A DNA stretch of 64,000 nt from Aphis gossypii. Its lineage: Eukaryota > Arthropoda > Insecta > Hemiptera > Aphididae. Under the pieces are notes generated by a model that worked only from the letters and a program-made list of their open reading frames with translations, was not told where the DNA came from and did not search any database. Of this stretch, positions 24,534-35,650 are shown piece after piece. Position 1 is the stretch's first letter, and every line of letters begins with the position of its first letter. The stretch covers positions 58,194,351-58,258,350 of the forward strand of contig NC_065533.1 in the NCBI RefSeq assembly GCF_020184175.1. Reading direction: 5' to 3'. Made by a program: the position numbers and the translations under genes.

Positions 24534-24916
24534 AGTAGTATACATTTGTATGTTCTGCGCACTTTTGACTGCGGAGATTGCAAATTTTTAAGGGGGATTT
24601 TTCCCCTCAAACTTTTTTTTTCTCCGCTCTACCAGACTGCGGTGATTTTAAAATTTTTAGGTGGATTTTCCCCCTCAAACTTTTTTTTCTCCGCTGTACC
24701 AGTAAAAAAACACTGATTTTCAAAAACCATAATGTATGTTCTGCGCACTTTTGACTGCGGAGATTGTAAAATTTTAAGGGGGATTTTCCCCCTCAAACTT
24801 TTTTTTTCTCCGCTGTACTAGTAAAAAACACTGATTTAAAAAAATTTAAAACCATTATTTTTTCCCCTGTTACACATAAAGTTTAAACAGTGTATACACT
24901 ATTTATTTCCCGTGTA
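24534..24916. repeat. Polinton left terminal inverted repeat
   Basis: About 380 bp match the inverse of 40,792-41,233. The repeat is itself built of direct subrepeats of about 90-115 bp. Each has GTTCTGCGCACTTTTGACTG, a GGGGGATTTTCCCCC-like stretch and TCTCCGCTGTACCAG. A shorter direct repeat, GTTACACATAAAGTTTAA, occurs at about 24,867 and again at about 24,962. Confidence 0.9.
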
Positions 24917-25116
24917 TCACAGACGGAGTATTCCGCTACAACCAATAAATTTTTTTCTATGTTACACATAAAGTTTAAGCAGTGTATATACACACTTCAT
25001 AATTATATTTTTTAGTCATGTTTTTTTTTAAAAAAAAAAATAATACGTTTTGGTTCAAAATAAAAAATATATATTTATATGTATTGTCTCATTATTCTAA
25101 ATTAATTTTAAATTGA

Positions 25117-26323
25117 TTAAACTAGTTTTCTTACTTCTCTAGTAAAAGGTACATATTCTACAATGCGATCATGAATTAATAAACAATAAGCAGTTACACC
25201 TGAAAGAGATTCTGATGCTTCAATTTCTAATTGAACATCTACTGATGAAGCTGTAGCTGAATCATTCTGTTTTGACGTATCGATAACAATAATTGGAGCT
25301 TGCGTTAGAAATGTAGATGGGCTTAATATCGGGTTCCGAATACTTTTTTCATAGTACGATTCTTGAAACGATGTATACATATCATATAATAAGGTAAAAT
25401 ATTTTAGCAAAATCCAAATTTAAATTATCATAAGGATATGCTATTGAGTTTAAAAATACTTTTACATTAGTTATATTACAATGATCGAATACACCACAAT
25501 CTTTTTCTAACGAATTTTTACGTCCCTTTTGTAATCCGATTATAATGAATCGAGGTTTTTCTAATTTTGAAGCAGTTTTTAGGTTCCATACAACTTTTTT
25601 TGTGGTTCCGAGTTCAGGATATTCAAAAGTTTCAAAAGATCTGAACGGGATAAACAAACTTTTTTCTTTTTCAATAAGTTTTAATAATTTTAACCTTTCT
25701 TCATCATCAACAGTAATATGTGGAACCTTCCAAACTATTTTTTTCAAAACAACTTTTCCAGAATTTGTACTTCCACTAGTAATTACTTTTAGAGCGTTTA
25801 AATCGCTATGACTTCGAGTTAATATTAGTTCTAATCTAGAATTAACTAATATCTTTTTAAAGTCTTCAAATAGACCTAACCAATATTTTAACGGAATGCA
25901 TGCACTAAATTCTCCATTACTATTTGCTGGGTTTGAACTATTTTTAAATATCCAACCAGCATTTTCATAACAATTATAATTATCAGGTGTACCTGATAGA
26001 TAACCTTTTAACGAACTGGTAATACCAAGTACACGTGTACTATCTACTTCTATTCCATTGATTTCAAGTCGTATTTGTTCAAAGAGATAGGAAAAACCGT
26101 TATTAGTAAGTTTTACTTTTCCAGCATCTGATACTTCACCTTCTAAATATATAAAGCTTTCATTCAGATACGGATAAACATCTGTTTGTTGGATTGATAT
26201 ACGTATTTCATCATTATTATTAAATGAAGTTGTATACGGTGTATATGAATGATATTCGATTTTCGTAATTTTAGAATCGGTTTCAAACGGTGAACTTATA
26301 TCTAAAATATCACTTTCTGGCAT
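25117..26323 (-). pseudogene. Polinton major-capsid-type protein, frameshifted
   Basis: The main frame starts at the ATG at 26,323 and gives about 313 codons. It includes YPYLNESFIYLEGEV near residue 51, SYLFEQIRLEINGIEVDSTR and WILF-type aromatic turns. A second frame (about 25,410-25,117) continues with PIIVIDTSKQNDS and SGVTAYCLLIHDRIVEY. A frameshift near 25,400 separates them. Position next to the penton-like gene and protease, beta-rich sequence and total length near 400 residues fit the double-jelly-roll capsid gene of this Polinton group (recalled from F54H12.2-like proteins). I cannot prove the fold by eye. It would form the virion shell. Confidence 0.7.
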
Positions 26324-26350
26324 TCTGCTTTAATTTATAACCTAAAGCCT

Positions 26351-26461
26351 TTAAAATTGTTTTATTTTTTTTACTTTATTCGATGTTACCGGTAACGCTT
26401 TAGTTATATGACTAGCAAGATTTATCTTTTGTAATGGGCTTATATTAAATTTTAATCCCAT
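26351..26461 (-). CDS. Small 36-residue Polinton protein between capsid genes
   Basis: An ATG at 26,461 opens a 36-codon frame, beginning MGLKFNISPLQKINL and ending in a Lys-rich tail. It starts two bases after the stop of the upstream 259-codon gene (stop at 26,463-26,465) and ends 27 bp before the capsid start. The tight packing suggests a real gene in a leftward capsid operon-like block. Its function is unknown; a minor virion or DNA-binding peptide would be a guess. Confidence 0.5.
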   Translation of the reverse strand: MGLKFNISPLQKINLASHITKALPVTSNKVKKIKQF

Positions 26462-26462
26462 C

Positions 26463-27242
26463 TTAAGATCCGTAACGTTTAATATGTAGATTGATTACTA
26501 ATTTTTCACCTAAATTGTTTATCGGATTATGATCTTGATCAACTAATTGTATAGTTATTAAATCGATATTTGTTTTATTTAATTTATAATATATTAGGTT
26601 AGTTGGAGATTGAATCAGCTTCGCCCCTATGTTCTCAGTAGGAGAAAACTCATAAATTGAATGACTTGGCATGTGGTTGTTGAATGAACCTTGAGCTATA
26701 CTGCACATTACTTTTATTGAATTAACATTGTTTAAATTTACCACTTTCTTTGAACGATGACCATCAATGTTTTGCAAGTGTGGTTCATAATTTGTTTTTT
26801 CAAATCCTAATAAAGGTCCTATACTGTTTGCTACGTTAAAACGTATTGTTGCATTACTGAATATGGTTGTCTTAAAATCTACTTGATCAATCCCGATATC
26901 AAAAGTTATTTTCTCTGTTAGTTGTATTCCAATGTATTCGTTAACATTATGAAAGTCATCTATTTGCGTTAAAATTTGATTTTTAATATCCTTAATACCG
27001 TAACACCCTTTTTTCAGTGTGATAAAACAGGTTGGAAATTTATTATTATTTAGTAAACGATCGGGGTTTTCTAAATGTATTTCAAACTGGTTATTAGTTT
27101 CATTTATGTTTGGAAATGTATTATATGTTTGTAAATTTAACAAAGCAATTTCCGAGTCATCGTACACATCAATTGCTGGAAAATAATGTACAGATAATGT
27201 AGTTGTATTACCAGTTAAACTTAATGTAATTGATTCATACAT
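26463..27242 (-). CDS. Polinton minor-capsid (penton-type) protein, intact frame
   Basis: A 259-codon frame from the ATG at 27,242. It has no stops and is beta-rich, with LSVHYFPAIDVYDDSEIALL near the start, then GCYGIKDIKNQILTQ, then SIGPLLGFEKTNY in the middle and KTNIDLITIQLVDQDHNPI near the end. LGF preceded by a hydrophobic run and the terminal IQLVDQDG-like strand are typical of penton-type single-jelly-roll proteins of Polintons and their viral kin. Its start overlaps the end of the protease frame by 22 bases. Together with the capsid gene it would build the vertices of the particle. It is one of the few core genes here with an uninterrupted frame. Confidence 0.7.
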   Translation of the reverse strand: MYESITLSLTGNTTTLSVHYFPAIDVYDDSEIALLNLQTYNTFPNINETNNQFEIHLENPDRLLNNNKFPTCFITLKKGCYGIKDIKNQILTQIDDFHNVNEYIGIQLTEKITFDIGIDQVDFKTTIFSNATIRFNVANSIGPLLGFEKTNYEPHLQNIDGHRSKKVVNLNNVNSIKVMCSIAQGSFNNHMPSHSIYEFSPTENIGAKLIQSPTNLIYYKLNKTNIDLITIQLVDQDHNPINNLGEKLVINLHIKRYGS

Positions 27243-27614
27243 TGTAAAAATTCAAGACATAAATGTCCACAATTAAATGAATTAAAATCTTGATAATTTG
27301 AATAGTTATATATAATCGTGTTTCCTTTGAAATAGTTTTGTAATTCAATTGGTGGAGGTAAATCACCGAAGCTATCAAAATATACAACCTTATCTTTAAT
27401 TTTGTAAAACGCTACCCAATGACTTCCATCACCTGAAGATACGTCTAAGTTTAATATACCACATTCAATTGTTCGTGGTTTTTTAGGTAAGTCATCTCGT
27501 GAAAAGACTCCTCGGAAATGATTGATATTAAACTTTGCAATGTATTTTATAATGTCTCTAGATGTGAGTGGTCTGTCAGGTAACGTTTTTATCAGTTTTT
27601 TTTCCTTGATCCAT
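27221..27614 (-). pseudogene. Adenain-like maturation cysteine protease
   Basis: The frame shows DGSHWVAFYK with the catalytic His, VVYFDSFGDLPPP with the acidic residue, and FNCGHLCLEFL with the nucleophile Cys. These are in the order and spacing of adenovirus-type (Ulp1-like) proteases; length is about 130 residues. It ends at 27,221, overlapping the next gene. The probable start ATG at 27,614 is out of phase with the body because of an extra base in the T8 run at 27,596-27,603, so the gene as sequenced lacks a usable start. In Polintons this enzyme is thought to process capsid precursors. The triad residues themselves are kept. Confidence 0.88.
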
Positions 27615-27895
27615 TATTGATTAAATTCAATCCGCTACCTTTTTTTTTCGAATTTTGAATTGCATTATAAACACTAGCACTCCCAGACATTAAACTACCG
27701 AGAGCTGATAACCCTGCGAAAATAGGAATTAGAGGAATCGCACCTCCTGTCTGACCTGGTGTTAAAATCAATCTTTTACCATTAGGATTTTTCTTAACCT
27801 TTCCTTTTTTTGCAGCTAGTGTTCTCTTTTTTATTTTTTTATTTTTTATGTTTACCTTTATAACTCATACCTATTTTCTGTTTAACCTTCATCAT
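27592..27895 (-). pseudogene. PX-like basic/hydrophobic small protein
   Basis: The frame starts with MMKVKQKIGMSYKGKHKK at 27,895. It is interrupted by a frameshift in the A/T run around 27,830-27,847. It goes on with RTLAAKKGKVKKNPNGKR, then a hydrophobic stretch GAIPLIPIFAGLSALGSL, then SVYNAIQNSKKKGSGL. A Lys-rich start followed by Gly/Ala/Ile-rich membrane-active-like segment is the layout of the PX-type minor protein found next to the protease in Polintons, resembling adenovirus pX/pVI. Its stop overlaps the protease start region. Identification rests on layout and composition. Confidence 0.65.
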
Positions 27896-28028
27896 ACTTT
27901 ATTTCAGTATTTATAAAGAAGTTTATAAAACCTTCACCAGTCTTATCTGATTTCTACTTACAGGTTGAGCACACTATCTTTCACTGGTTATAAATTTAAA
28001 AGATCCAGAGTATTTATAAGAAAAAAAA
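27896..28028. promoter_or_regulatory. Divergent promoter region between PX-like gene and ATPase
   Basis: Only 133 bp separate the leftward capsid block from the rightward ATPase gene. The segment has TATTTATAAAG near its left end and GAGTATTTATAAG just before the ATPase ATG. These are TATA-like words facing each way. Shared or bidirectional control is inferred from the spacing alone. Confidence 0.45.
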
Positions 28029-28720
28029 ATGGATTTGATTGAACAGAAAGATAAATTAGATATTTCGAACGTTGATACTCAAATAATAAAAAAAACGTCA
28101 AGACATGGACCGTTATTACCTGATACTATACGTGCTATTATAGTCGGTCCTAGTGGTTCAGGTAAAACAAATATAATGTATAATCTAATCACTCATGAAA
28201 ACGGAATAAGATTTGAAAATATTTATTTATACTCAAAAACTTCTAATCAAGAAAAATATGTTTTATTAAAAAAATAATAGATGATATAAAAGGTGCTAAC
28301 ATTTTTATATTTTCAGACGCTGATAAAGTTATAAAACCGAATTTAACTAAAAAGAATTCTGTAATAATTTTCGATGATGTTTTATGTGGTCCGCAGTCGA
28401 TAATAAGAGAATATTTCGGAATGTGTAGACATTCAGGTGCTAGCTCTGTATTCTATTTAGCACAAACATATTCTAAAATTCCGAAGCAACTGGTAAGAGA
28501 TAATTCAAATTTATTAATAATTCTAAAACAGGATGATACAAATTTAAAACATATATTCAATGATCATTCATCAGCAGATATGGATTTCTCAGAATTTCGG
28601 AAAATTTCTCATTTCTGCTGGAATCATAGTGATTACGGATTTATGGTTATTGATAAAACACGTGAAATGAATGAAGGTAGATATAGATGTGGTTTTCATA
28701 CTTTTATTAAAAAAAAATAA
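28029..28720 (+). pseudogene. Polinton packaging ATPase (FtsK/HerA type), frameshifted
   Basis: From the ATG at 28,029. AIIVGPSGSGKTNIMYNL holds the Walker A loop near residues 40-55. After a break, SVIIFDDVLCGP is Walker B, then SSVFYLAQTYSKIPKQLVRDN is the sensor region. The end CGFHTFIKK and total length of about 230 residues match the Polinton/adenovirus-like A32-type ATPase. The frame shifts in the A run at about 28,268-28,275, where one base is missing. It would pump the element's DNA into particles, beside the capsid genes that diverge from it. Confidence 0.9.
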
Positions 28721-28808
28721 GTATATAAATATAGTTGTAATATAGACAAAATCTACATAGCATTATCTTTAGTTGAAGGAAACAGATATATTAAGTTCAT
28801 TATTTTCA

Positions 28809-29824
28809 ATGAATAAAGATAAAGTTTTGTTAAAAAATTTGATATTATCAAAAAAAAATATCAAACGTAAAATAATGAACATGAAGCGTGGTGTTATAGA
28901 TTCTGATAACTATTTTCGCGAAACATTTATACCTTTACTCAAACCATTGACTTCAATTCCAGAAAAAAACACTTCATTTATTTCTGACACTACTAAAAAA
29001 AAAATACCTTGATCACTAGTGATGGAGATAGCGAAAACGAATCAAATTCATCGTTCGATAATTTTTTAATTTCTAATCCTAAATTACAGCGATATGATAA
29101 ATCGTATGGCATGCATTATGATTCGGTTAATGATCAACTTAAAATATCAGATATTCCTGTCACTTTTGATCATGGTAACTTACGCTTGCTTGATAATTAC
29201 TACCCTTGGACTAAAGGACTTTGGTCTTTATTATGTGAGAAAGTACCAAAAAATATGACGATAGAAGATATGGAATCATATTATAATATTCTAAAAACAA
29301 GTAAAGTTTATTTAAAGGCAGACGGGAAACCTAAAACCTCAAGATATTTCAAATGGATGAACGTTGTAAAACCTCTATATGATCGAATGAAAATTGATGA
29401 AAAACAATTAAATGAGGAAGTATTGAAAATAAATAACACAAAAGTTAAAACTCCTTCTCAATTAAAATTAAAAGAATTTGATAACTTTTTATCTAGCTCA
29501 GGCGCAAAACGAAGAAACATTATTAATGATACAGCCATATCAAATGAACCATTTGATTTTTCTTCTTCAGTGATTAATTCTAAATTTGAAGAACCTCCAA
29601 CTGATCAGCTATTTAACTTTAGTTTATCACCGTCAGTTAAGAAAGGATCTGGTTTATATAAAGATGTAATACCTCATACACAATTAGTGTATTATGATGA
29701 TCCAAATGAATTAGTTGTTAGATTAAATCTTTTAACATCGTCCCAAAATGCTGGTAATACTGGTGTAAATAATGAAATCATATCTATTATAGAAGAATTA
29801 CGTGAGAGGAATATTATAGTTTAA
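28809..29824 (+). pseudogene. Conserved Polinton protein of unknown function, frameshifted
   Basis: The first in-frame ATG is at 28,809 (MNKDKVLL). It is followed by a Lys-rich helix with KKNIKRKIMNMKRGVIDSD. A frameshift in the A run at about 28,995-29,003 leads to the second frame, with LQRYDKSYGMHYDSVNDQL, YPWTKGLWSLLCEKVPKN, KADGKPKTSRYFKWMNVV and a C-terminal NNEIISIIEELRERNI. I recall related proteins next to the integrase in Polintons of insects and cnidarians (DUF8207-like, name uncertain). The KGLWSLL block is the most recognisable part. Its stop overlaps the integrase start by a base. Function is not known. Confidence 0.6.
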
Positions 29825-30735
29825 TGTCTACATTAGAGGGTTTAGCTAATGAGCTACATCGACCTGCAAGAAAAGTATTTCCAAGACGTAGTATAATAAC
29901 ACGATTTAAAGATGACCTTTGGCAAGCTGATTTAATGGATATGCAATCTCATTCTAAACAAAATCTTGGTTTTAAGTATATTTTAGTTGTTATAGATACA
30001 TACACGAAATATGTATGGGTAGAATCATTGAAAAATAAAACAGGAAAAGAATGTACAAAAGGTATGTTTATATATTAAAACAAGCTAATCCAAAATTATT
30101 ACAAACAGATAATGGTACAGAATTTTATAATAATCAATTTCAACAGTTAATGAAAAAAATAAAATTAGACATTATAGTACGTATAGCGTTATCAAGTGTT
30201 CAATTGGAGAACGTGTTATACAAACTCTAAAAAATAATATATACAAACATTTTACTGCAACAGGTACATGGAATTGGTATAACAAAATATCAAAAATTAT
30301 TATAATTATAATCATACAAAACATAGATCAATTAAATGTACACCATATGAAGCTAGAATAAATACAAGTAAAATCAAATCAAATATACAAACAAATAAAA
30401 CATTATATAAACCAAAATTTAAAATTAATGATAAAGTAAGAATATCAAAATATAAGCATATATTTAGTAAAGGATATACACCAAATTGGACAACAGAAAT
30501 TTTCACAGTTTCAAAAGTTTTACATACAGAACCAATAACTTATCAGCTAAAGGATGGATCAAACAATATAATTCTAGGTGGTTTTTATGAGCAAGAAATT
30601 AAATTGACTGATTTTCCGAACACATTTCTAATTGAACGTATTATAAAAAAAGTTAAAGATAAAATGCTTGTTAAATGGATGGGTTTTGATTCCAGTCATA
30701 ATTCATGGATATTATCGAAAGATATTATTAAATAA
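29824..30735 (+). pseudogene. Polinton retroviral-type integrase with chromodomain, broken
   Basis: From the ATG at 29,824. DDLWQADLMDMQ has the first catalytic Asp, YILVVIDTYTKYVWVE follows, then LLQTDNGTEFYNN has the second Asp, and GERVIQTLKN the Glu. At least two or three frameshifts lie between 30,070 and 30,310. The end (about 30,620-30,730) is a chromodomain: FLIERIIKKVKD, then LVKWMGFDSSHNSWI. The integrase inserts the element and makes the 6-bp duplication; the chromodomain may steer it to marked chromatin (family knowledge). It is dead in this copy although its insertion footprint is perfect. Confidence 0.9.
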
Positions 30736-30841
30736 TTTTTTTTTATATATATTTTACCTTTTTATAAAAAATAAAAAAAAACAGTATTAAATTAAATTAT
30801 TTTAGTTATTCATATAATGTTTTCCTTTCACTTTGAACGAT

Positions 30842-31130
30842 ACCTACTGATGATAATATTTAAATTTTAGAAATAATTATTATCACTAGATAGCGTGGAA
30901 AAAACACCTACTGATGATAAATTTAATTTAGAAATAATATTATCACTAGATAGCGTGGAAAAAACACCTACTGATGATAATAATTAATTTAGAAATAATT
31001 ATTATCACTAGATAGCGTGGAAAAAACACCTACTGATGATAATTAATTTAGAAATAATTATTATCACTAGATAGCGGGAAAAAAACCTACTGATGATAAT
31101 AATTTAAATTTTTTAGAAATACTTAATATC
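30842..31130. repeat. Tandem hairpin repeat between convergent integrase and polymerase genes
   Basis: Five units of about 55-65 bp start with CCTACTGATGATAA and, in four, end with TATCACTAGATAGCG(T)GG plus an A run. Each has two arms able to pair. The third has perfect 11-bp arms, GATAATAATTA and TAATTATTATC, around a short loop. The array fills the gap between the rightward integrase stop (30,735) and the leftward polymerase end (31,170). A role in ending transcription from both sides is an inference. Confidence 0.8.
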
Positions 31131-31169
31131 GATTTTCTTAAACATAGTGAATATTAGAATAATTATTTT

Positions 31170-34100
31170 TTAATTATAATGTTCGTATGCTAGTGAGTTA
31201 ATCCCATCGTTTGTTATAAAACGTTTATCATCGTTACCACTTAGTACAAGCTTATTCATTGTTTTAGAATGAACAACATGTTTATTCGATTGAATAAAAT
31301 TCATGTTTCTACAAGTTTGTTTATTATCAAGAGAGATATGGTTTATGTACGCATTTAATACTTCTATATAATTTTTAAAATACATATGTTGATTAATTAC
31401 ATATTTTTTTACACCTTTAGCTTTTTTAACCTCATCGTTGTTTTCAGTCTTGTAAGCATATAATTTCGGTCTTAATGAAACAAATTCTTTTAAAATTTTT
31501 CCCCCCATTTCATCTTTAAAATAACCAGGTTGATTTTTATGATTTTCGCTAAAACAATAATGATCTTTTGGATAGTTTGATGTATCAAAATACGGAAATA
31601 AATCATATCTAATATCATCAAAAAATTAAATGTTCGAATATTATATACCAAAGAATCTGTATCCGAGTACAATAATCGTATTTTATTATTATATTTATTT
31701 TTCATTACATTATAATGAAAATCATACATAAATGTTTTCGAGACATCTAAAATTGCAGACCCTACATAAATTGCTTTATCGAATTTGATAGTTTCCTTAT
31801 GTTGGTGAATAGCCATAAGATTTTCAGAGTATATAGTTCTATCTTTAAAAGTATTTTTCATCATCAATTTATTTGCTTGTTTATCTGATGTAACCAGTTT
31901 TAAAGAAACTCTAGTTCGAACATTCTCCATACATTTACCAAAAACGCTATTAATTAATAATTTCCAAAAATCTTTTTCAAATCTATTTTTAGCTTCTCTC
32001 CTCATTCTCGTACATAGTTCGATATATGAGGCCATCCATTTACTCTGTGAAAATTTGATTGATCGATGAATTTTTACTAATTTAAGACCATTAGCAATTG
32101 CTTGTTTTAAATTTTTATAGTGTAATATATATTTTTTTTGATGATAAAGTAGTTAATAATTTTTTAACTTTTGAATTTGGAGGACATTCGTTTAAAGGTA
32201 AAAACGGGAAATCATTATGTTTTTCATGTAAATATTCAGGATAATCAATATCAACTTCTAATATATATCCGACTTTTGAATCATCAGGAATTTTAGTAAC
32301 ATCTATGTTCAAGTCATCAACCCATTCGAAATCTTTGAAAGGTAGCTCAGTTAACATCGATTTTCCATATAAATTTACACAATCAAGATATGTAATCCAT
32401 GAAATTGATTTATTAGGATTATAGTTCAAACCTTTAATGTTTGGTATGTTTGCTTTAGCATATCTTTTAACTGATTGACAGATACCCCCTCTGATTGAGG
32501 ATTCAAAATATAAAAGCATGTTATAATCAGCCAATTTTTCTAATTTAACCTTAGTATATTTAAGCATACAATCGAAAGCAAAGCCTGGAGCAGTCATATA
32601 ATGAGCAGGATCTAGACTAAGAGTAGATAAACATAAATCTCTAAAATTTTCGAACACATCCGTTAGTATGGTGACATCAGTTTTCAAATAAAGATCACTA
32701 TACTCACCCAAAGTTTTAATATTAAATACTTTCCAAATTTTTTTAGCATGAGAATAATCATTATTATTAATTTCTTCATTTTTTAAAGAGTTATAAAATG
32801 CAGATTTTGAAGGTAATCGAGTTTCGTTTAATTTACTCCAACTATCAATATACTCATAAGGGAAAACCCCTTTTCGTGTGACTAAATCAAATGTTTTATT
32901 AGAAAATAATTTTAAAGTTTCTTTAAACCTTGATTTATCTTCAAGTAAATTTTTTGCAAGCTCGCTTAATGAGGAGGCCATAAAACGGAATGTATCAACG
33001 AATTTTATACTAAATCTCGGAGCAACCTCTTTACTAAAAGATATATATTTTTCTACAGATTTGGAATAACATGTATATTCTTATCATCAAAACCAAGTTC
33101 TCGAATTATAAAGTGACTATCGTAAGATAAGTTATGAAAAAAAATTGGAACAAATGATGGGTTGGTTATTTCAAAATTACATTTAAAACAAATACATTGT
33201 CTATATTTACCAGTAATATGACAGTGATCTCTAACTTTAAATAATTCATTTTCTTCAAAAGATAATAAACATATTTTACAAACCTTTGCTATTTGAAATT
33301 CTTTTTCCTCCTTTTCAGTCAACGTAATCATTGGTACATTAATTTGATAAATATCATTTATTTTTTTTGAAATATCAATCATATTTTCCATAAAATTTTT
33401 TGCCGCATCAATACCTCTATAAATTATTATGTTTGTTGGAATTTTAAACTGTTGCATTAACTTTTCTGTGATAATATTATAGTCAACTTTTACATAAAAT
33501 GCATAACTCATAATTTCATGTAAATGTGTGATATAAGTTTTACTAGTTTTAGTGAATTCATTTGTCTGTTTAGGTTTTAAAATACATTCAAAGTCAGCAT
33601 AAATAACAAATGGTATTCTAGAAGTTTTTTTATAACTTTTAAAAAATATGAATTTATTTTCTTTTCCTTCTTCAAACATTATCGGTCTTCCTAATTTATT
33701 CTTACTACACATTTTTTTATGTTCAGTTAATCCTGTTATCACCCCAAAGTTTACTTTTACATGGTTTATTTCCAAAAGTTGTAAAACACCTCTTACAAAT
33801 AATTAATTTAGAACAATTTTTAGTTTTCTGACTTCTAATAAATCTTGAAAAATCTTTAATATAACAATAATGTGATGTTTTATGATTATTGACAAAAAAT
33901 AAATCAAAATGATTTTTTTCTTCTTTATTATTTATAAATAGAGGGAAAATAGTACCTTTATTATTTAAACTATAAACATTAACTGAAACATTATTTAAAC
34001 GTTCAAATTTTTTAATTTGATTTATTGGTGTTGGGAAATCAATACATTTAAAATCTAACCCACTCTTTTTTTCAAGAAAATCAAAATATTTTTGGTTAAA

Positions 34101-34412
34101 TCGTGATTTATTAGAACGCTTATCATATTTGGTTAGTATAGAATATTTAAAACAGTATTTATCTTTATTTTTAACGTTTATAATAGCCTTTTTTTCTCGT
34201 ATAAATTTAGGTAAATCTAAATATGTACCTCCTTTTAATGGATTTACTAAATTGATTCTCAACTGTAACCCATCTATTGAAACAAGTGTCCATCCTGAAC
34301 CTTTAGCAATAAATTCAGATTCTTCAGCTAATATTTTATCAAACTTTATGTTTAACAAACTAGCGAAATCGGATGAATTACATGCTAAAACATTCGAAGT
34401 TTTAAAAGCCAC
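31170..34412 (-). pseudogene. Polinton protein-primed DNA polymerase B, broken
   Basis: Five consecutive frames in changing phases (34,412-33,723; 33,775-33,053; 32,981-32,115; 32,035-31,490; 31,508-31,170) make up one gene of about 1,070 residues. FVIYADFECILKP is exonuclease motif I and FFHNLSYDSHFIIRELG motif II. YLDCVNLYGKSM is polymerase motif A, WKLLINSVFGKCMEN motif B, and LLYSDTDSLVY motif C. A Cys-x2-Cys/His cluster (CKICLLSF, RDHCHITGKYRQCICFKC) lies between exonuclease motifs. It copies the element with a protein primer (family knowledge). At least four frameshifts inactivate it, and the true start upstream of 34,412 is not clear. Confidence 0.93.
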
Positions 34413-34822
34413 ATCTTGTTTATCATGTTATAGGACGTGTGTAAGTAGCGTCAACGTGTAAATTAAATTTGATCGACGTTTTAATACACGATTGTCTTAA
34501 CTTTAAAATTAACTCATGTAAAATATAGTTAAAAAATAATTTGTAATCTATATAATTTTCACAGTTCTTAATTACGAAAGTTTTTGAACCTTTTCTAATC
34601 TTTCTATTTCAATAAGTCCACTTCCAATCGTGTTCATACGCTGTTTTTTTGTTATTATATTTCTGTTCATAATGAGACTGAAATAATAAAAAAAAAACAC
34701 ATTAAATTTATATATATATATAAATGTATGTTTTTTTTGTTTTACATTTTAAAAAAAAAAATAATAATATAAATTCTTAAATAAACAATGAGTACTTAGT
34801 TTTTTTTTAAAAAAAAAAAAAA

Positions 34823-35197
34823 TCATTTTAGATTCAAACAAAAAGATTCTGTTAATAAATTTAGATCATCCAATAATGTACAATAATCGCTATGCAGATG
34901 ATAAGCTAACGTCTGTTTTCGAAATCTAACATAACCATACAAATCATAATATTTATTAACAAGTAATATTTCATTTCTCAAATTTATTATATTCTCTTTT
35001 AAGATTTTTATTTTTTTTATATCTTGTAAAAGTGTTTTAGCTAAGTATTTTTCATATCTTAATATTTTAATTTTTCTTTTGATTAAAATTATAGTTTTTC
35101 TTTGTTCATGTTTACTTTGTACTTCCTTCTCATCATTATCATCGATTTCTTCATCCAATCGATGAATTTCAATTAAGATATGGTTAAGTAAATCCAT
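34823..35197 (-). CDS. Polinton accessory coiled-coil protein, 124 residues
   Basis: An uninterrupted frame from the ATG at 35,197. The first two thirds are charged and helical: LIEIHRLDEEIDDNDEKEV, then Lys/Ile-rich heptads through KIKILKENIINLRNEILL. The end (YYDLYGYVRFRKQTLAYHL) is more globular. I do not recognise the family. A shorter paralogue follows upstream at 35,342-35,650. A 32-codon frame at about 34,575-34,672 with the text SGLIEIERLEKVQ may be a third, decayed relative. The gene lies between the polymerase and the accessory region and reads leftward like the polymerase. Confidence 0.5.
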   Translation of the reverse strand: MDLLNHILIEIHRLDEEIDDNDEKEVQSKHEQRKTIILIKRKIKILRYEKYLAKTLLQDIKKIKILKENIINLRNEILLVNKYYDLYGYVRFRKQTLAYHLHSDYCTLLDDLNLLTESFCLNLK

Positions 35198-35341
35198 TTT
35201 CTAAAAAAAAACATTTTTTTTTTTTATGTTTTGGAAAAGCTATTATGAACAAAGTAATACTTCTATATAAGTAGGTGTATAAAAAAAAAAGAAATAATAT
35301 AAATCAGGTAAAAAAAAATAGATTTATTTAAACAAATTTAT

Positions 35342-35650
35342 TTATTTATTAAATCTTCTAGTTGATTATTTAAAATTGTGGAGCGATAACGTATACGTCT
35401 ATTACATTTTTCACCAATATAATAAGAAAAATTAAACTCATCTAAAACGTCCCTTTTTTCCTTTCTTAACCTATCTATTTCAACTAGATCTATTTTTTTT
35501 TTTTATATAAATTATTAATTTTTTATTTAAAGCTCTTATATCTATTTTTTTTCTTTCTTCATCTTGATCAACACTTTTTTGGTTTTCTAAAACATTCAAA
35601 TGTAATTCTTCAATCAAAGATCGGAGGTAAACGATTTGAGGAGATTCCAT
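35342..35650 (-). pseudogene. Second coiled-coil protein, paralogue of the preceding gene
   Basis: An ATG at 35,650 opens a frame with YLRSLIEELHLNVLENQK and QDEERKKIDIRALNKKL. A frameshift in the T10 run (about 35,493-35,502) leads to DLVEIDRLRKEKRDVLDEF and the stop at 35,342. LRKEKRDVLDEFNFSYYIGEK parallels LRNEILLVNKYYDLYGYVRF in the neighbouring gene, so the two are likely tandem duplicates. Function is unknown. Confidence 0.5.

Noticed and set aside
30842..31130. CRISPR-like appearance of regularly spaced repeats
   Set aside because: The units are contiguous, have no unique spacers, and lie in an animal transposon.
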